From NCBI GenBank assembly GCA_013398015.1, contig VZRR01010901.1, positions 311,371-375,370 on the forward strand: a DNA stretch of 64,000 nt, given 5' to 3'. Source of the stretch: Oreocharis arfaki. Its lineage: Eukaryota > Chordata > Aves > Passeriformes > Paramythiidae. Below the pieces are notes generated by a model. It was not told where the DNA came from. It saw nothing but the letters and a program-made list of their open reading frames with translations, and searched no databases. Positions 49,985 through 60,000 of the stretch are shown in pieces. The position numbers and the translations under genes are program-made. Each line of letters begins with the position of its first letter. Within the stretch, counting starts at the first letter, position 1.

Positions 49985-50221
49985 CTACAAAAATGACAAC
50001 GCTTTGTACAAAGTCAGTTTTTGAGCTTCCTGGATCAGGAGAACAGCAGCTGCTACTGCCCTCAGACAAGTAGACCAGCCCTGGCTGACATTTAGTAGCT
50101 CTGGAAAGAAGGCCCCATCCCTCCTCCGCTCCTCAAGGGGCTGTGACAGCACTCCCAGTGCTATGTTTTGTCTTTCATAGATAAATAGTTCAAACAGGCA
50201 CATGAGGTCTGGGAGTCCCAA
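49985..50221 (-). pseudogene. pol fragment: RT thumb/connection
   Basis: A 78-codon stretch with FELFIYERQNIALGVLSQ and WSTCLRAVAAAVLL, typical of the region between the polymerase and RNase H in gammaretroviral pol. The frame differs from the upstream fragment, so a frameshift lies around 50160-50220, where the two overlap. Confidence 0.8.
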
Positions 50222-50556
50222 AGCAGGGCCTGCATAAGGGCTTGCTTGAGTTGTAAAAAGGCAGCCTGTGAATCATCAGTCCAGACTATAAAGTCCTTCT
50301 GAGCTGTCTTCAAGAGCTCATACAGTGGCTTTACTGGAAGCCCACAATTGCTGATCCACAGGAGACACCATCCCACCATCCCAAGAAATGTACATAATTC
50401 TCTTACTGTTTGTGGCAGTGAGAATTGGCAATTTGCTTCTTTCTTTCCTGTCCCAGCCTCCTTTGTCCTTTCAAATTTCATTTGAAGTTCAAATCCCATG
50501 CAGGTTACTGTGGTCATGAACCATTTGTGCTTTGTCTTTAGATCCTCTATATCCAC
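50161..50556 (-). pseudogene. pol fragment: RT palm end and thumb
   Basis: A 131-codon stretch in the frame of gag. VTCMGFELQ, LCTFLGMVGWC and LPVKPLYELLK correspond to the segment after YADD and the beginning of the thumb. The upstream palm fragment is in another frame; the shift occurs around 50520-50560. Confidence 0.85.
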
Positions 50557-50950
50557 TTAGTCCCAGAAAATTCAACAATGCCACAGTCTGATCCCAGCAC
50601 TGCTGTTTAGTTTCAGTGGCTATCACAGTGTCATCTGCATACCGTAACATGACTCCAGTAGGGTTCTGATTTTTCCGTTCCTCCAGTTCTTTTGCCCATT
50701 GATTTCCAGATATGGTGGGGCTGTTTTTAAACCCCTGTGGTAGAACCATCCAAGTCAGTTGGCTTCTTCTCTCTCTGTTTGGATTTTCCCATTCAAAAGC
50801 AAATAGCTCTTGACTCTCAGTACTCAAAGGGATACAGAAAAAGGCATCTTTCAAATCTAATACTGTAAACCATTTTAAGTTTTCACTCAAGGTTTTTAGT
50901 AAGGTATAAGGATTTGCTGCTACTGGGTGTATATTTTCTACTATCCTTTT
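50489..50950 (-). pseudogene. pol fragment: RT palm with YADD
   Basis: The catalytic heart of reverse transcriptase is readable in a single frame: VLDLKDAFF (first catalytic Asp), LPQGFKNSP, and RYADD (second and third Asp, 50630-50641). All three metal-binding acids are present, in contrast to RNase H and integrase. The frame is +1 relative to the upstream fragment; one shift lies near 50950 and another near 50990. The frame continues into NFLGLSGY and is then lost. Confidence 0.92.
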
Positions 50951-51339
50951 TATGGCTCTTAAGGTCCTGTACCAGCTGGTAAGCCTTTCCTTCAGTTTGC
51001 ATTCTTAACTGGCAAAATAGGGGTATTAAATTTGGATTCACATTCCTTCAATAGGCCATATTTTATCAATTTTTCCACAAGGGGTTATAACCCCTTATGA
51101 CTTTCTATTTTCAAAGGGTATTGCTTTTGCCTTACCGGTCTTGCTCCAGGTTTCAATTTAGTTCTTACAGGCACTGCTCTTTTGAATCTCCTGGGCACCT
51201 CTCCAGCCCAGACTATCAGCATCACTGCATCCTCAAGTGATACTGGCAGATGGATCACATCTGATTTCGGAGACTGTAATGCAAAAATAGAGGCTTCCAC
51301 ATAATTAGGTTCTGGAATAGTAACCTGTATTTTGCCATT
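50951..51339 (-). pseudogene. pol fragment: RT fingers, with stops
   Basis: In frame with gag and protease, but interrupted by TAA (51085-51087) and TGA (50992-50994). The part before the first stop has LKPGARPVRQKQYPL, the fingers motif of gammaretroviral RT; after it come GLLKECESKFNTPILPVKN and then the second stop. The upstream boundary is the TAA at 51340-51342 that ends the protease reading. Confidence 0.88.
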
Positions 51340-51663
51340 TTAAAATTTGATCTCAGCGTTTGGTTTTTCCAATAAATCTCTCCCAAGGAAAGGCTTTGGC
51401 AAATTGGGTAGATACAAAAACTGGTGAGTCATCCACCGTTTTCCTAATTTAAAATGAATGGGCTTGAAAAATGGCTGAGTTTTGCGATTCCCTGTTGCAC
51501 CAATGATTGTTACAGAATCATTACTCAAGTTTCCTCTTACTGTGTTTAGCACTAAGTAACTAGCTCCTGTATCTACTAAAAATTCTACCTTCTCATTTAC
51601 CTGTGTCTTCCCCACCTTAGCTGTAACCAGAGGTTCTGCCAGGGGAGAGTCCTCTGGTCTCCC
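51340..51663 (-). pseudogene. protease domain (pro), in gag frame after UGA
   Basis: It follows the gag UGA directly in the same frame and runs 107 codons to a TAA. FLVDTGAS carries the aspartic protease active-site triad (Asp at about 51571-51573), and FLGRDLL is the conserved helix near the C-terminus. Both are expected for a retropepsin that cleaves Gag and Gag-Pol during maturation and works as a dimer. Expression would need readthrough of the gag stop, as in gammaretroviruses. There is no evidence for an independent start: the only candidate codons are non-ATG. In a working element pol would continue in frame; here the TAA cuts it off. Confidence 0.9.
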
Positions 51664-51670
51664 TCAGTCA
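51661..51670 (-). other. gag-pro stop codon with readthrough-type context
   Basis: The sense strand reads GAT GAC TGA GGG AGA CC, and the open frame continues straight into protease. A purine-rich sequence directly after the stop is part of the readthrough signal in gammaretroviruses, where the stop is usually UAG; UGA is known to work there as well. Whether a downstream pseudoknot exists was not worked out. Confidence 0.7.
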
Positions 51671-53271
51671 TCGTCTGTGACAGCCACGGAATGGGAGCTT
51701 GTGTGCTGCAACTGCAAACAAGCCCTTTCCCAATGCCTGTCTTTCCTGCAGTATGCACACTGATTAATACCAAGTCTCCTGGGTGGGTTCGAGGTAGGTT
51801 GTCCACATCCTCCTCCCCTTCCTTTCCCCAGGGGCACCATTCCGCTGGAAATGCCTTCATTAGGTCCAACTACTTTTTGTTCAGTTATTTCTCGCTGGTT
51901 TTCCCTATTCTCATAAACTCCCCAAGCAACATCTAACAGCTTCCCTAAGTCATACTGGTCTTGTCCCTGAGCCTGTTGTAGTTTCCTTCTAATATCATCT
52001 GAGGACTGCCCCACAAATATGGGGGCTAATTGAGTTTTTCCCTCCTCTGTTTCAGGATTGATATTAGTATATTTTCGAGCCGTTTCTTTCAGGCGATTAA
52101 AAAATTCGGTAGGGGATTCCTTACCATCCTGCTTAATTTCCAATGTTTTTGACATTTGGATAGCCTTTGGTATGGCATTTCTAATTCCATATAGTATCCA
52201 CTGTTGGTATCTAGTTAATCTCTCTCTAAACATGGGCACATTTGGGTCCCACTTTGGATCCACAGTGGGAAAATTAATGTCCAATGTACCTGACAAGTTA
52301 CCTGTCAAAATTCGCTCTTCCACAAAACTCCTACTGGTTTTAACAACCATCTCTTTTTCTGTACTGTCAAACAACATTTCTAGCATGGCATCTATATCCT
52401 TCCAGTCCGGATCCTGAGTTTTTATCATCATTTCAAATGCTTTTGCCGCTTTGTCTGGGTCATCTCGGTAGGTGCCAGCCATCAACTTCCAATTATTAAG
52501 GTCTGTTATTGAAAGTGGAACTTTTACTGTAATTGGAGCATCCATACCTACTGCCTGATGGAAGGCAGCTGCTCTCACATCTCTGTGTTTAGCTCTAGTT
52601 CTCTCTGCAGTCGGACTAAAACCCTCTGCTCCTTGATACATCCTCTCTATCTCTTCTGTCTTCTTCTCTGCTCCTCGATACATCCTCCCTGTCCTCTCTG
52701 TTGTCTCTTCCAGAGCTGATAAATCCACCTCTTTACACGCCTGTTCCCTCATAATATCAGTCTCAGCAGCCTGTTTTTCTATTCCCCCATCCAGCCTATA
52801 GTTAGGACTGACCATAACATCTAAACCATCCTTCGTAATGGGGAGATGTTTAGAACAAGTTTGTCCCATGCTGCACATAGAACAACGTTTTAACCATTTA
52901 CCTTGATTCTCCTTTTCAAGAGCCAGCACAAAAGGGTCTGAGGTGGCTGGATTCAAGCCACAATCTTTCTGCCATTCCGGATGATTCCGTAATGTGAAAA
53001 ACATATCAGCATACATAATCTCATCCCATTTCTGTTCCCGTCTTAAAAACAACATTAACTTTAACAGTGTATTATAATTCAAGGTTCCATTTTGTGGCCA
53101 CTTTTCTCCAGAGTCTAGTTTGTACAACGGCCACCGCTGATTACAACACTTAATCAAATTCTCCCTGGTCGCTGTTCCCCCAGGGGGGCCACCAATCTTT
53201 TTCCAGTGTTGCAAAATGCAACCAAGCGGGGATTTTTTCAGAATGCCCCTTTTAGATTGTCCACCACCCAT
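51664..53271 (-). CDS. gag: endogenous retroviral Gag polyprotein, uninterrupted
   Basis: Gag builds the virion core. ATG at 53271 has G at -3 and +4 and an in-frame TAG just upstream, so the start is firm; 535 codons run to TGA. MGGGQSK is an N-myristoylation signal. Matrix spans about 1-125. A charged linker (150-235) has RMYRGAE and RMYQGAE 14 residues apart. A p30-type capsid spans about 240-455, with a major homology region at 381-402 (ESPTEFFNRL). Nucleocapsid spans about 490-535, with one knuckle, C505-x2-C508-x4-H513-x4-C518, in which Arg replaces the usual Gly before His. No PPxY, PTAP or YPxL late motif is visible. Length is in the normal range for this group. The frame is intact although pol is wrecked, so retention by the host deserves testing. 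Confidence 0.94.
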   Translation of the reverse strand: MGGGQSKRGILKKSPLGCILQHWKKIGGPPGGTATRENLIKCCNQRWPLYKLDSGEKWPQNGTLNYNTLLKLMLFLRREQKWDEIMYADMFFTLRNHPEWQKDCGLNPATSDPFVLALEKENQGKWLKRCSMCSMGQTCSKHLPITKDGLDVMVSPNYRLDGGIEKQAAETDIMREQACKEVDLSALEETTERTGRMYRGAEKKTEEIERMYQGAEGFSPTAERTRAKHRDVRAAAFHQAVGMDAPITVKVPLSITDLNNWKLMAGTYRDDPDKAAKAFEMMIKTQDPDWKDIDAMLEMLFDSTEKEMVVKTSRSFVEERILTGNLSGTLDINFPTVDPKWDPNVPMFRERLTRYQQWILYGIRNAIPKAIQMSKTLEIKQDGKESPTEFFNRLKETARKYTNINPETEEGKTQLAPIFVGQSSDDIRRKLQQAQGQDQYDLGKLLDVAWGVYENRENQREITEQKVVGPNEGISSGMVPLGKGRGGGCGQPTSNPPRRLGINQCAYCRKDRHWERACLQLQHTSSHSVAVTDDD

Positions 53272-53460
53272 CTCCGAACACTAGACCCAAAATGCTACAA
53301 TACAGATACAGACACAAATGTAAATACTAAACAGTTATGTTTTGATAAAACCAAGTCAAATACCAAATTATGGAATATCAAATAACCCACCCAATGCACT
53401 GGAAGAGCTACACGTCTTATATGGGTAGAATTCCTAAAGGAATGCCTTATTATCAAATAG

Positions 53461-53470
53461 GATCTTACCC
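53461..53470 (-). other. candidate major splice donor
   Basis: The minus strand reads GGGTAAGATC, a near-consensus GTAAG donor in the leader between primer site and gag, where retroviruses splice to make env mRNA. The matching acceptor would have lain near the end of pol; with env deleted it has no clear use. Confidence 0.5.
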
Positions 53471-53574
53471 GTGTCCCAGACTGGTCCGGGGATCTGTGGT
53501 CTTCTCCAGGAAAGTCCCGGTGCTGGTGTGAAGATCCAGAGATCCCTCGGATCCACGGGAGATCAGGCAGAGTG

Positions 53575-53592
53575 TCCCATTGGGAGTTGCCA
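53575..53592 (-). other. candidate primer binding site, tRNA not identified
   Basis: TGGCAACTCCCAATGGGA on the minus strand starts with the required TGG, four bases after the TATCA end of the 5' LTR. I could not match it to a familiar primer tRNA (Pro, Trp, Lys, Leu), and it may be mutated. A four-base gap to the LTR is slightly larger than usual. Confidence 0.45.
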
Positions 53593-53596
53593 AAAA

Positions 53597-54077
53597 TGAT
53601 ACCGAAATCGGCCAGGCAGAAACTTTCTAACACAGTTTTGGGTATTAGAAAGCAGGCATTCCTCAGGGCAGTGCTGGTCACTCAGAGGCTCGAGTGCGCC
53701 GAGCGTCGGGGAAGCGGAGCTTTTATCATACACACTGATTGCACATTCATTAGCTCTCCCCGCTCACTTGATGTGTAGGAATTACTTTATTTTACATAGT
53801 CACACCCCTCATCAGAAGTCCTTGTATGGTTCTTTGGGGTCTGTCTTCAATGTCCGGTGTCCTTTTTAGGGGGCTGTCGCTCGACCCCCACTTTTGAGTA
53901 ACCACAATATCATTATTTTGCATAACTTCTACTGTGTCAGCCTTGCAGAGCTGAGCTGGCATCCTGCTTGCATTTTGCATGACTGTTGTTTTGTCGGCCT
54001 TATCTACTTCTCCAAGGCTACCTCGTTCCCTTTATTTGATAAGAGTAAACTGTTTTTCTGTTCTGCTGTCCTTATCA
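53597..54077 (-). repeat. 5' LTR of the provirus
   Basis: 481 bases with inverted terminal repeats TGATA...TATCA. A TATA-like GATAAAA (minus, about 53720-53728) fits a U3 promoter. U3 holds an imperfect direct repeat beginning ATTTTGCAT at 53915 and 53972, both followed about 20 bases on by a GTC(A/G)GCC motif, possibly an enhancer duplication. The region 53843-53990 is largely missing from the 3' LTR. Compared with the partner it is richer in CpG and lacks AATAAA at the corresponding place. Confidence 0.93.
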
Positions 54078-57000
54078 TTTTGATATCTGTTGCTGGAATG
54101 AGTATTTGAAAGAGTGTCAGAGAGAAGAAAAATGCAAGAAGTGTCTCTGGTACTGGCAAGCAGGCCTGTGAGCAGTAAGAGAAGTACTTGAAGGAGGGGT
54201 CCAGAAAGGGCTGACAATAAACTTTTGTATGCTGGACAGGTTGACAAGAATGTTGAAGCTGAAATAGAATCTGAACAACTTTGTCTTGCCGTTCAGTTTC
54301 TTTTTTTCTATTTGAGGAAACAAGATTTTCCAAGTATTATACTGTGAATAAGTATTATCCAGGGCATTCTGTATCTTTCCTCACTTTCTCTTCTCATAGG
54401 GAACAGAACCCCAGTCTAGGTTAGCTTGGGTTAGAAAGTGGCTCAGAACAAGTTTGGCGTGCTGCTCTCCTTAGACTTTTATATGCTGCTTCATCCGTCC
54501 ACATCTTTCTGTATATTCCACCTAGCAGAGAATCACAAGTCCTAGTTATATCAGAAAATCACATTGTCATCCCTCTTGAGCTTCAGTTTTTCTTTTCGTT
54601 TGGCACCTTACCTTTCAATTCAGTTTTGCTACAGTTTTTTTTCCTCTGCTTTGAAGGACAGGAGGTTGAAACGTCTGTTAAAGATGGGCCTCCTTGGAGC
54701 CTCTTGGCTGTTAACCAGCACTGAGTCTTGACTGGTTCCACCTGGGAATTGGTATCTCAACCCTTGTTTGAAATTGTTATCCAAAAAGTTTTCCTTCACT
54801 ACCAGCCACAGTCAGTAGTTTTTATTGCTACTGAATATTATTTTGAGCCCTGGCAGACTTAGCTGTTGCAAGTAGCACTAGAGTGCTGACGCTTGTGATG
54901 CAAATTTCTGTAGCTGAGAAGGCCACCTGATGGTAAATGTTTCTGCTTCTTCCTTCAGTCGAATGGCTTTGAGGCATTTCTTACAGGAACTTGGTTGGAA
55001 TATCGTATTAGGTACTTTTGTGCTTTTGAGGCTCCAGCAGCTAGATTTAAATGCTGTAGAACATATACAGAAAACCCAGGAAATGAGAAACAAATACCTG
55101 CCAGGAAAAAGCACTTACGCATTTTTATACTGTCGTTATATCTTAACCCCCAGCCCTTCTGGTCTCATTCCTGTGTACAGCTCTCCTGTACAGGAAAAAA
55201 ACTTGGCTTTGACTACCCTTTCATTTTGTGCTCCTGAGCCTCTGGTGGTACCAGCAAGTCACTTCTGTAAACATCCAAGTTTAAATAGCAACCTTTTTAG
55301 CCTGTAGTGGAAAGTGTCCCACCTGGTCCTCTTCAGCCTGAGGAAGGATGAGTGCAGTGCTTTGCCCTGAGGACCTGGGAATAAATGGTAGAAAATGCAT
55401 TTTCCTGAGTTCCCATAGGGCTGTACAGAGAACCCTGGAGGAAGAAAGGCAGCTGGGAAGAAATGAATGTTGGTAAATGGTATTGAAAGCTAGCAGACAG
55501 GGAGACAGATGAATGCAAGATACATAGGGCTGTTAAGTGAACCCATAAATTGGCTGAACCCAATTTATGCCAGTGGCATGAGGAATGAAACAAGAAAGGT
55601 GGCACTCAGTAGAGTCCCTTGGCTCCTCCTAAATTTTGAATTGTCTGCTTTTCCTTTTTTTAGTATCCTGTAAAATGAAATGCTGGGATCATTAGAAGGT
55701 GTGCTGGTGAAGGTGAAAGGAAGTGAGAGAAAAAATTTCCTTATTCTGGCCTTCATTTCTCTGATTGTCAATGATTTGTTAGTCAGTCATGTGGGGGTTG
55801 GATATATCTGTAGTTTGTTAAAGTGTTATGCTCCAGTACATTGTTATTCAACTTATCTTGCCTGTATCTTTAGAACCACAGTTGGCATGACAATATTTTG
55901 GGCTCATTCCAATGAAGAAAAGGATTTTAATTTTTCAGCACCCTCTGTGCAGAATGGCGCTTAGGCTTCATATATTTCTGTATTTTTAGTGAGAATGTAA
56001 AGAAGCTACTGTTTAAAACAAACATGCAGAGGCCTGCTAATTCCTGGAAATCATTTTAATTAAGGGGAAGAGGAGAAGAGGAAGGAGAGGCAGCCCTTTG
56101 GTATTGGGCTGAGACTTTCGTGTGTGGTGCAAAACAACTGAGTGCTCCCAGAGAACAAACACTCAGTGCTAAGGAAAAGTTACCAGTGAGATGTGAGCAG
56201 TTGCTTTGCAAAGCAAGAAGCATGAATTGGTCTTTTAAGCTTTGTCAGTCCCTTCTCACTTCATCCTCAGCTGACTTGCAGCCCTCTAAAAAATGAAGTC
56301 TAGGTTTATTTGCCATTGATTTCTCAAGTCACTCAGGAGGCCTGTAGCAGCTCTGTATGTTGTGTGCTGTGATCCATCCTTGTGGGAGGGTGGTAGGAGC
56401 ATCAGCATCACATGTGGATTTGTTCTGCTTGTAAATAGGTTAAGGCTGCATCTTGTGATCTGGTTAAAAATTCTCTGGAGGTCAGCAGAGGATTTTGATA
56501 AATATCTTGGCCTTTCCATGGGGACCTTCACATTTGAAGTACATTTTTTTTCACCAGTCCTATGTGGTCCCTAAGAGTGGCCATTCTCTTTCCTGGCAAT
56601 CTGAATTCCAGCCAGGTAAAGTCTCGGCTCTTTGTTGTTGTCTCTGTCCTTCATGTGAGGTACCTGTTTTTCAAGGGGGTTTTTTTAAGCTGTGTTTGTC
56701 TCTATAAACTTCCCAGACATAGTTGTCTTTACGAAGTGGGAGAAAAGTATATTCAAAGGCAGTAAAGTGTCCTTAGGCAAGTACCTGAAGTGTCTTAAGT
56801 TCCAGAGGGACATGTAGGCCAGCCTTCTTCCTCCTGTCTTTTGTGTATGCCATCCAGTTGTGTACTTGTGAAAGTGCTGTATGTGCATGAGCACTCAGCT
56901 CAGTGAAGTGAGGTTCTCGCCCTGTCCCCTACAATGCACGTGTTAGTAGCAGTCACATATTCATGTTGGTGGGAGAGGTGGGGAAGAGTTTGTGGATTTC

Positions 57001-60000
57001 TAAACCAGTTAAACTCACTTAATGGAAGAGTGGGTGTTTCAAAGCTGTATTTGTCAACCCTCTTAGTTTCACTCCTCTGGCATCACAGCTTTTTGAAAAA
57101 AAAGCCATGTACTGTCTAGAGAGTTTTGTGTTCAACTTTGCATAACTTTGTGATCAGGTGCTGTGCAATTCAGCAGGTAATTGGTCTGTGTGCAACCCAA
57201 AATGTTTCAGCGGGAGTATGTTCATGACCACCAGTTTGTACTAATTAAATAATTGCTTCAATTAAGCTGAATGTGATTAATGTAGATTAGATAATAGAGA
57301 AAGGTAAGTGGGCAGTTTAACTGCTGTGGGTTTGTTGCAGAATTTTCCATGATTTACTTTGTGGCAAAGAAGAAAGCATTGGAAAATATTGCCACAGAAC
57401 AGCTCAAATGAAAAGGGATCATCTTGAATTACCCATGGCTGCATGTTAGACTTGTGCTGAAAGTGCTTTATACTCGTCTGAGGTTGTATGACAGGTTATA
57501 GTTAGAGCTGGGAGGGAGGAAGCCCTTTTTTTCCCCCCTCTCCCTCAAGGAGTTTTTAAGGCTTAGAAAACTTGAATATACTGACAAGGTTGTGTCATTG
57601 CCTGAAGTGGCCCAGCAGTGTCCATGGCCCAAAGGGCAGGGATCCAGAGCTTGGAGATGAGGCAGGTCCAAGACCAGGCTGGGGGTTTGCAGTTCAGGTC
57701 AGTGAGGTAGAGGGCCTGGCACAAGTTTGTGTGAACAAGGCGAAGCTCCAAGGGCTTGAGCTTCACTGCAGCTCCATAGCAAATGAGTGAGTTATTCCTG
57801 AGATGAATATCTCACTTACCAGGGCTTTGGTTGTTCTTGGCAGGGATTTTTTCTTCCCTCCCTTTTTTTTTAAACACCTGAAAGTCAGGCAAATGACAAA
57901 ACCTTCTTTATTTGAATTTGCCTCAGTGATTGTGAGTGTTGTATGTCTTCACAGGAAAGAATGTATTCACCTCTGGCATGGTGCTGTAACAGCAGTGAAA
58001 AATGTGTACTCAAACATAGGTTGAAATTTTTTGTGTTTTAAGTGCTTCTGTCCAGTCCCAGAGAAAAGAAAGCCCACCTGAAGCAAGCATAGCTGGGACA
58101 GGATGAAGTCTTGATTACCAATCATGCTGAGCAGAGCCCAGCCGGAAAGGTGCCCCGAGGTGCAAGCAGAAAGCATCACAACTCTTCCATTTCAGTGCCA
58201 TGTAGCTGAGGAATTCCCTGAAAACTCCTGCTGCCAGCAGCAGTGCTGGCTATTGTGGGCCTGACAATCAGTGAATTCCTGGTAATTTTGTCCTCGCCAC
58301 TGCTGTGGTTAGGGATTAACCACAGTAGTTTGGTTGTCAGTGGAAGCTAGGGAGAAGGGCAGGTGTGATCCTACACTAATTTCCTCCTTGTTCTCACCTG
58401 TATAAATGTTCCTGTTCTCAGAAGTCTGAAGTCATATGCTTGAGTACAGAATTTACCTTCCTTGTCCTGTTATTTTAAATGTCTTCTAAGAATCAGATAA
58501 GATCAAAGCCCCTCAAGTGTGCTTTAGATAAATGGCTTGCTCTTTGTAAGCAAAAGCAAAAGATTGAATTGCCTTGACATTTTATAATCTTTCTGATTTC
58601 ATATGTTGAAGTTGAAATGTATTGCAAAAGGCCCTTGTCATTTTTCTGAAGTCTGCTGGGTCTCTGAGGATGGGAGTAATATCCTCACTTCCTTGCAGGC
58701 TTGTTTCTGTATCTGGTCCTGCAACCTTCAGAAGCCTGATGTAAGGTTTTGTTTTCCTCAGGACTGTGCTGGCTTCTGGACAGTTTAGGCATACTTGTTA
58801 CCAAATTATATTTGATGAGGAAATATGAGAAGATCGAACGGATTTATTCTCTGCAATACCTCAGCTACATGAGTTGCTCGAGGGTGAAGCTGGGTGACTT
58901 CTCGTCAATCAGTACTGTCCTATTCCCCATGGTACTGATCTCTGTTTGAGCTGCTGGAATTTATTATTTGGGGAATGAGCCTTCCCAGCCTTGGCTCTAA
59001 TCTTATTTACTTGTGAACAATCTGTATACAGCATTGACACAAAAAATTTCTGTGCCAAGCTAATATGCAGTGCAAGAGATAACATATTTAGATGTCTGTC
59101 TTGGATTTGGGAGGCTGTGAAGCTCATCATTCCTGCCTTTTCTTATCAAATAGTAGACTGCAGCATTCTGCTACCATGCAGCCTGTCAGGAGCAGAGGTA
59201 TTTCTGTCAAGGGAAAGAAAGAAAATTCAGTCCTTTTCTCTTTCTGCTCTGGTGCTTCCGGAGATGCAGAGCAGAGAAACGTGATCCCTGAGGATCTCTG
59301 CAGATAGTGAGATGAGGATATATAGAGAAGGCAGGAATCAGCTACAGGATGCCATACATTGAGGAATTCCAGATTCAATTGACTTTTGATACCCCAGGCT
59401 TTAAGCTGCCTTTTGGTAGTAGGCGTTATAGATGATGCTGTCTTAAGGCAGCAGACAGCACCATCAGGGCTCCTCCACGGACATGGCAGGGGAGGGGTGG
59501 TGTGTTGTCAATGAGCCATCAAATTCTTATACCAGAATGACTCTTTTGATAGTCACTTTTTCCACATAAATGTCAGAATTAGTGATTCTTTATTGGTGGT
59601 AAAGCACTTTGTCAATCATTTCTCCCTTGAAATGAAAACAATCCAATTAATAATGCTGAAAGGAAATGTTTCACAAAGGACTGGAAAATGTGCTGATTTT
59701 GAGTCCTAGTGAAAAACAGAGCCTTCAGTGTGCCAGTATTTTAAAAAATTGTTTTCTGACAAGCCTTCTTTTGGTAAGGAGTCTCACACATCAGGGGAGA
59801 TGCGGAGGTAATGACTGTCTGGCTGTTGTGTCAGATGTGTCTGTGTGTGTGATGTGATCCTTGCTGCTTAAAAACACACTCTCAGGTGAGACTTACCTGT
59901 GGAGATTATGCTCATTAGAGCTTCTGTCCAGCTCCAGAGGCAAGGACTGTGGCTCACATGGCTTGTGTTCACGTGTTTTCTAAACTGCATTTGGGGAGTT

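Larger units (their letters stand above)
53272..53596 (-). other. proviral 5' leader
   Basis: About 325 bases between the 5' LTR and the gag ATG. It should hold the primer site, the splice donor and the packaging signal. A minus-strand frame (53295-53681) crosses it but is not in the gag frame, so it is not a glyco-Gag extension. Confidence 0.8.
47499..54077 (-). mobile_element. gammaretrovirus-like endogenous provirus
   Basis: A minus-strand class I provirus of about 6.6 kb with order LTR-gag-pro-pol-(env stub)-LTR. Class is indicated by four features: gag, pro and the start of pol share one frame with only a stop between gag and pro; there is a single CCHC knuckle in nucleocapsid; CA shows a p30-type major homology region; and integrase has a GPF..LLTTSTALKL-type C-terminus. 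The LTR ends are TGATA...TATCA inverted repeats. A target-site duplication is not clear: left flank ends GTTT, right flank begins TTTT, at best an imperfect 4-base match. The LTRs differ strongly, so the element is old or composite. It cannot replicate on its own: pol is broken, env is nearly absent. Confidence 0.95.

Noticed and set aside
52058..52417. 119-codon plus-strand frame inside gag
   Set aside because: It is antisense to a well-supported gag and shows no domain; a shadow frame.
53295..53681. 128-codon minus-strand frame across the leader and LTR, as a possible glyco-Gag
   Set aside because: It is not in the gag frame and ends before the gag ATG; an in-frame TAG lies just upstream of gag.
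47491..54081. Target-site duplication GTTT/TTTT around the provirus
   Set aside because: Only an imperfect 4-base match in T-rich flanks, and the outer end of the 3' LTR is degraded; could be chance.
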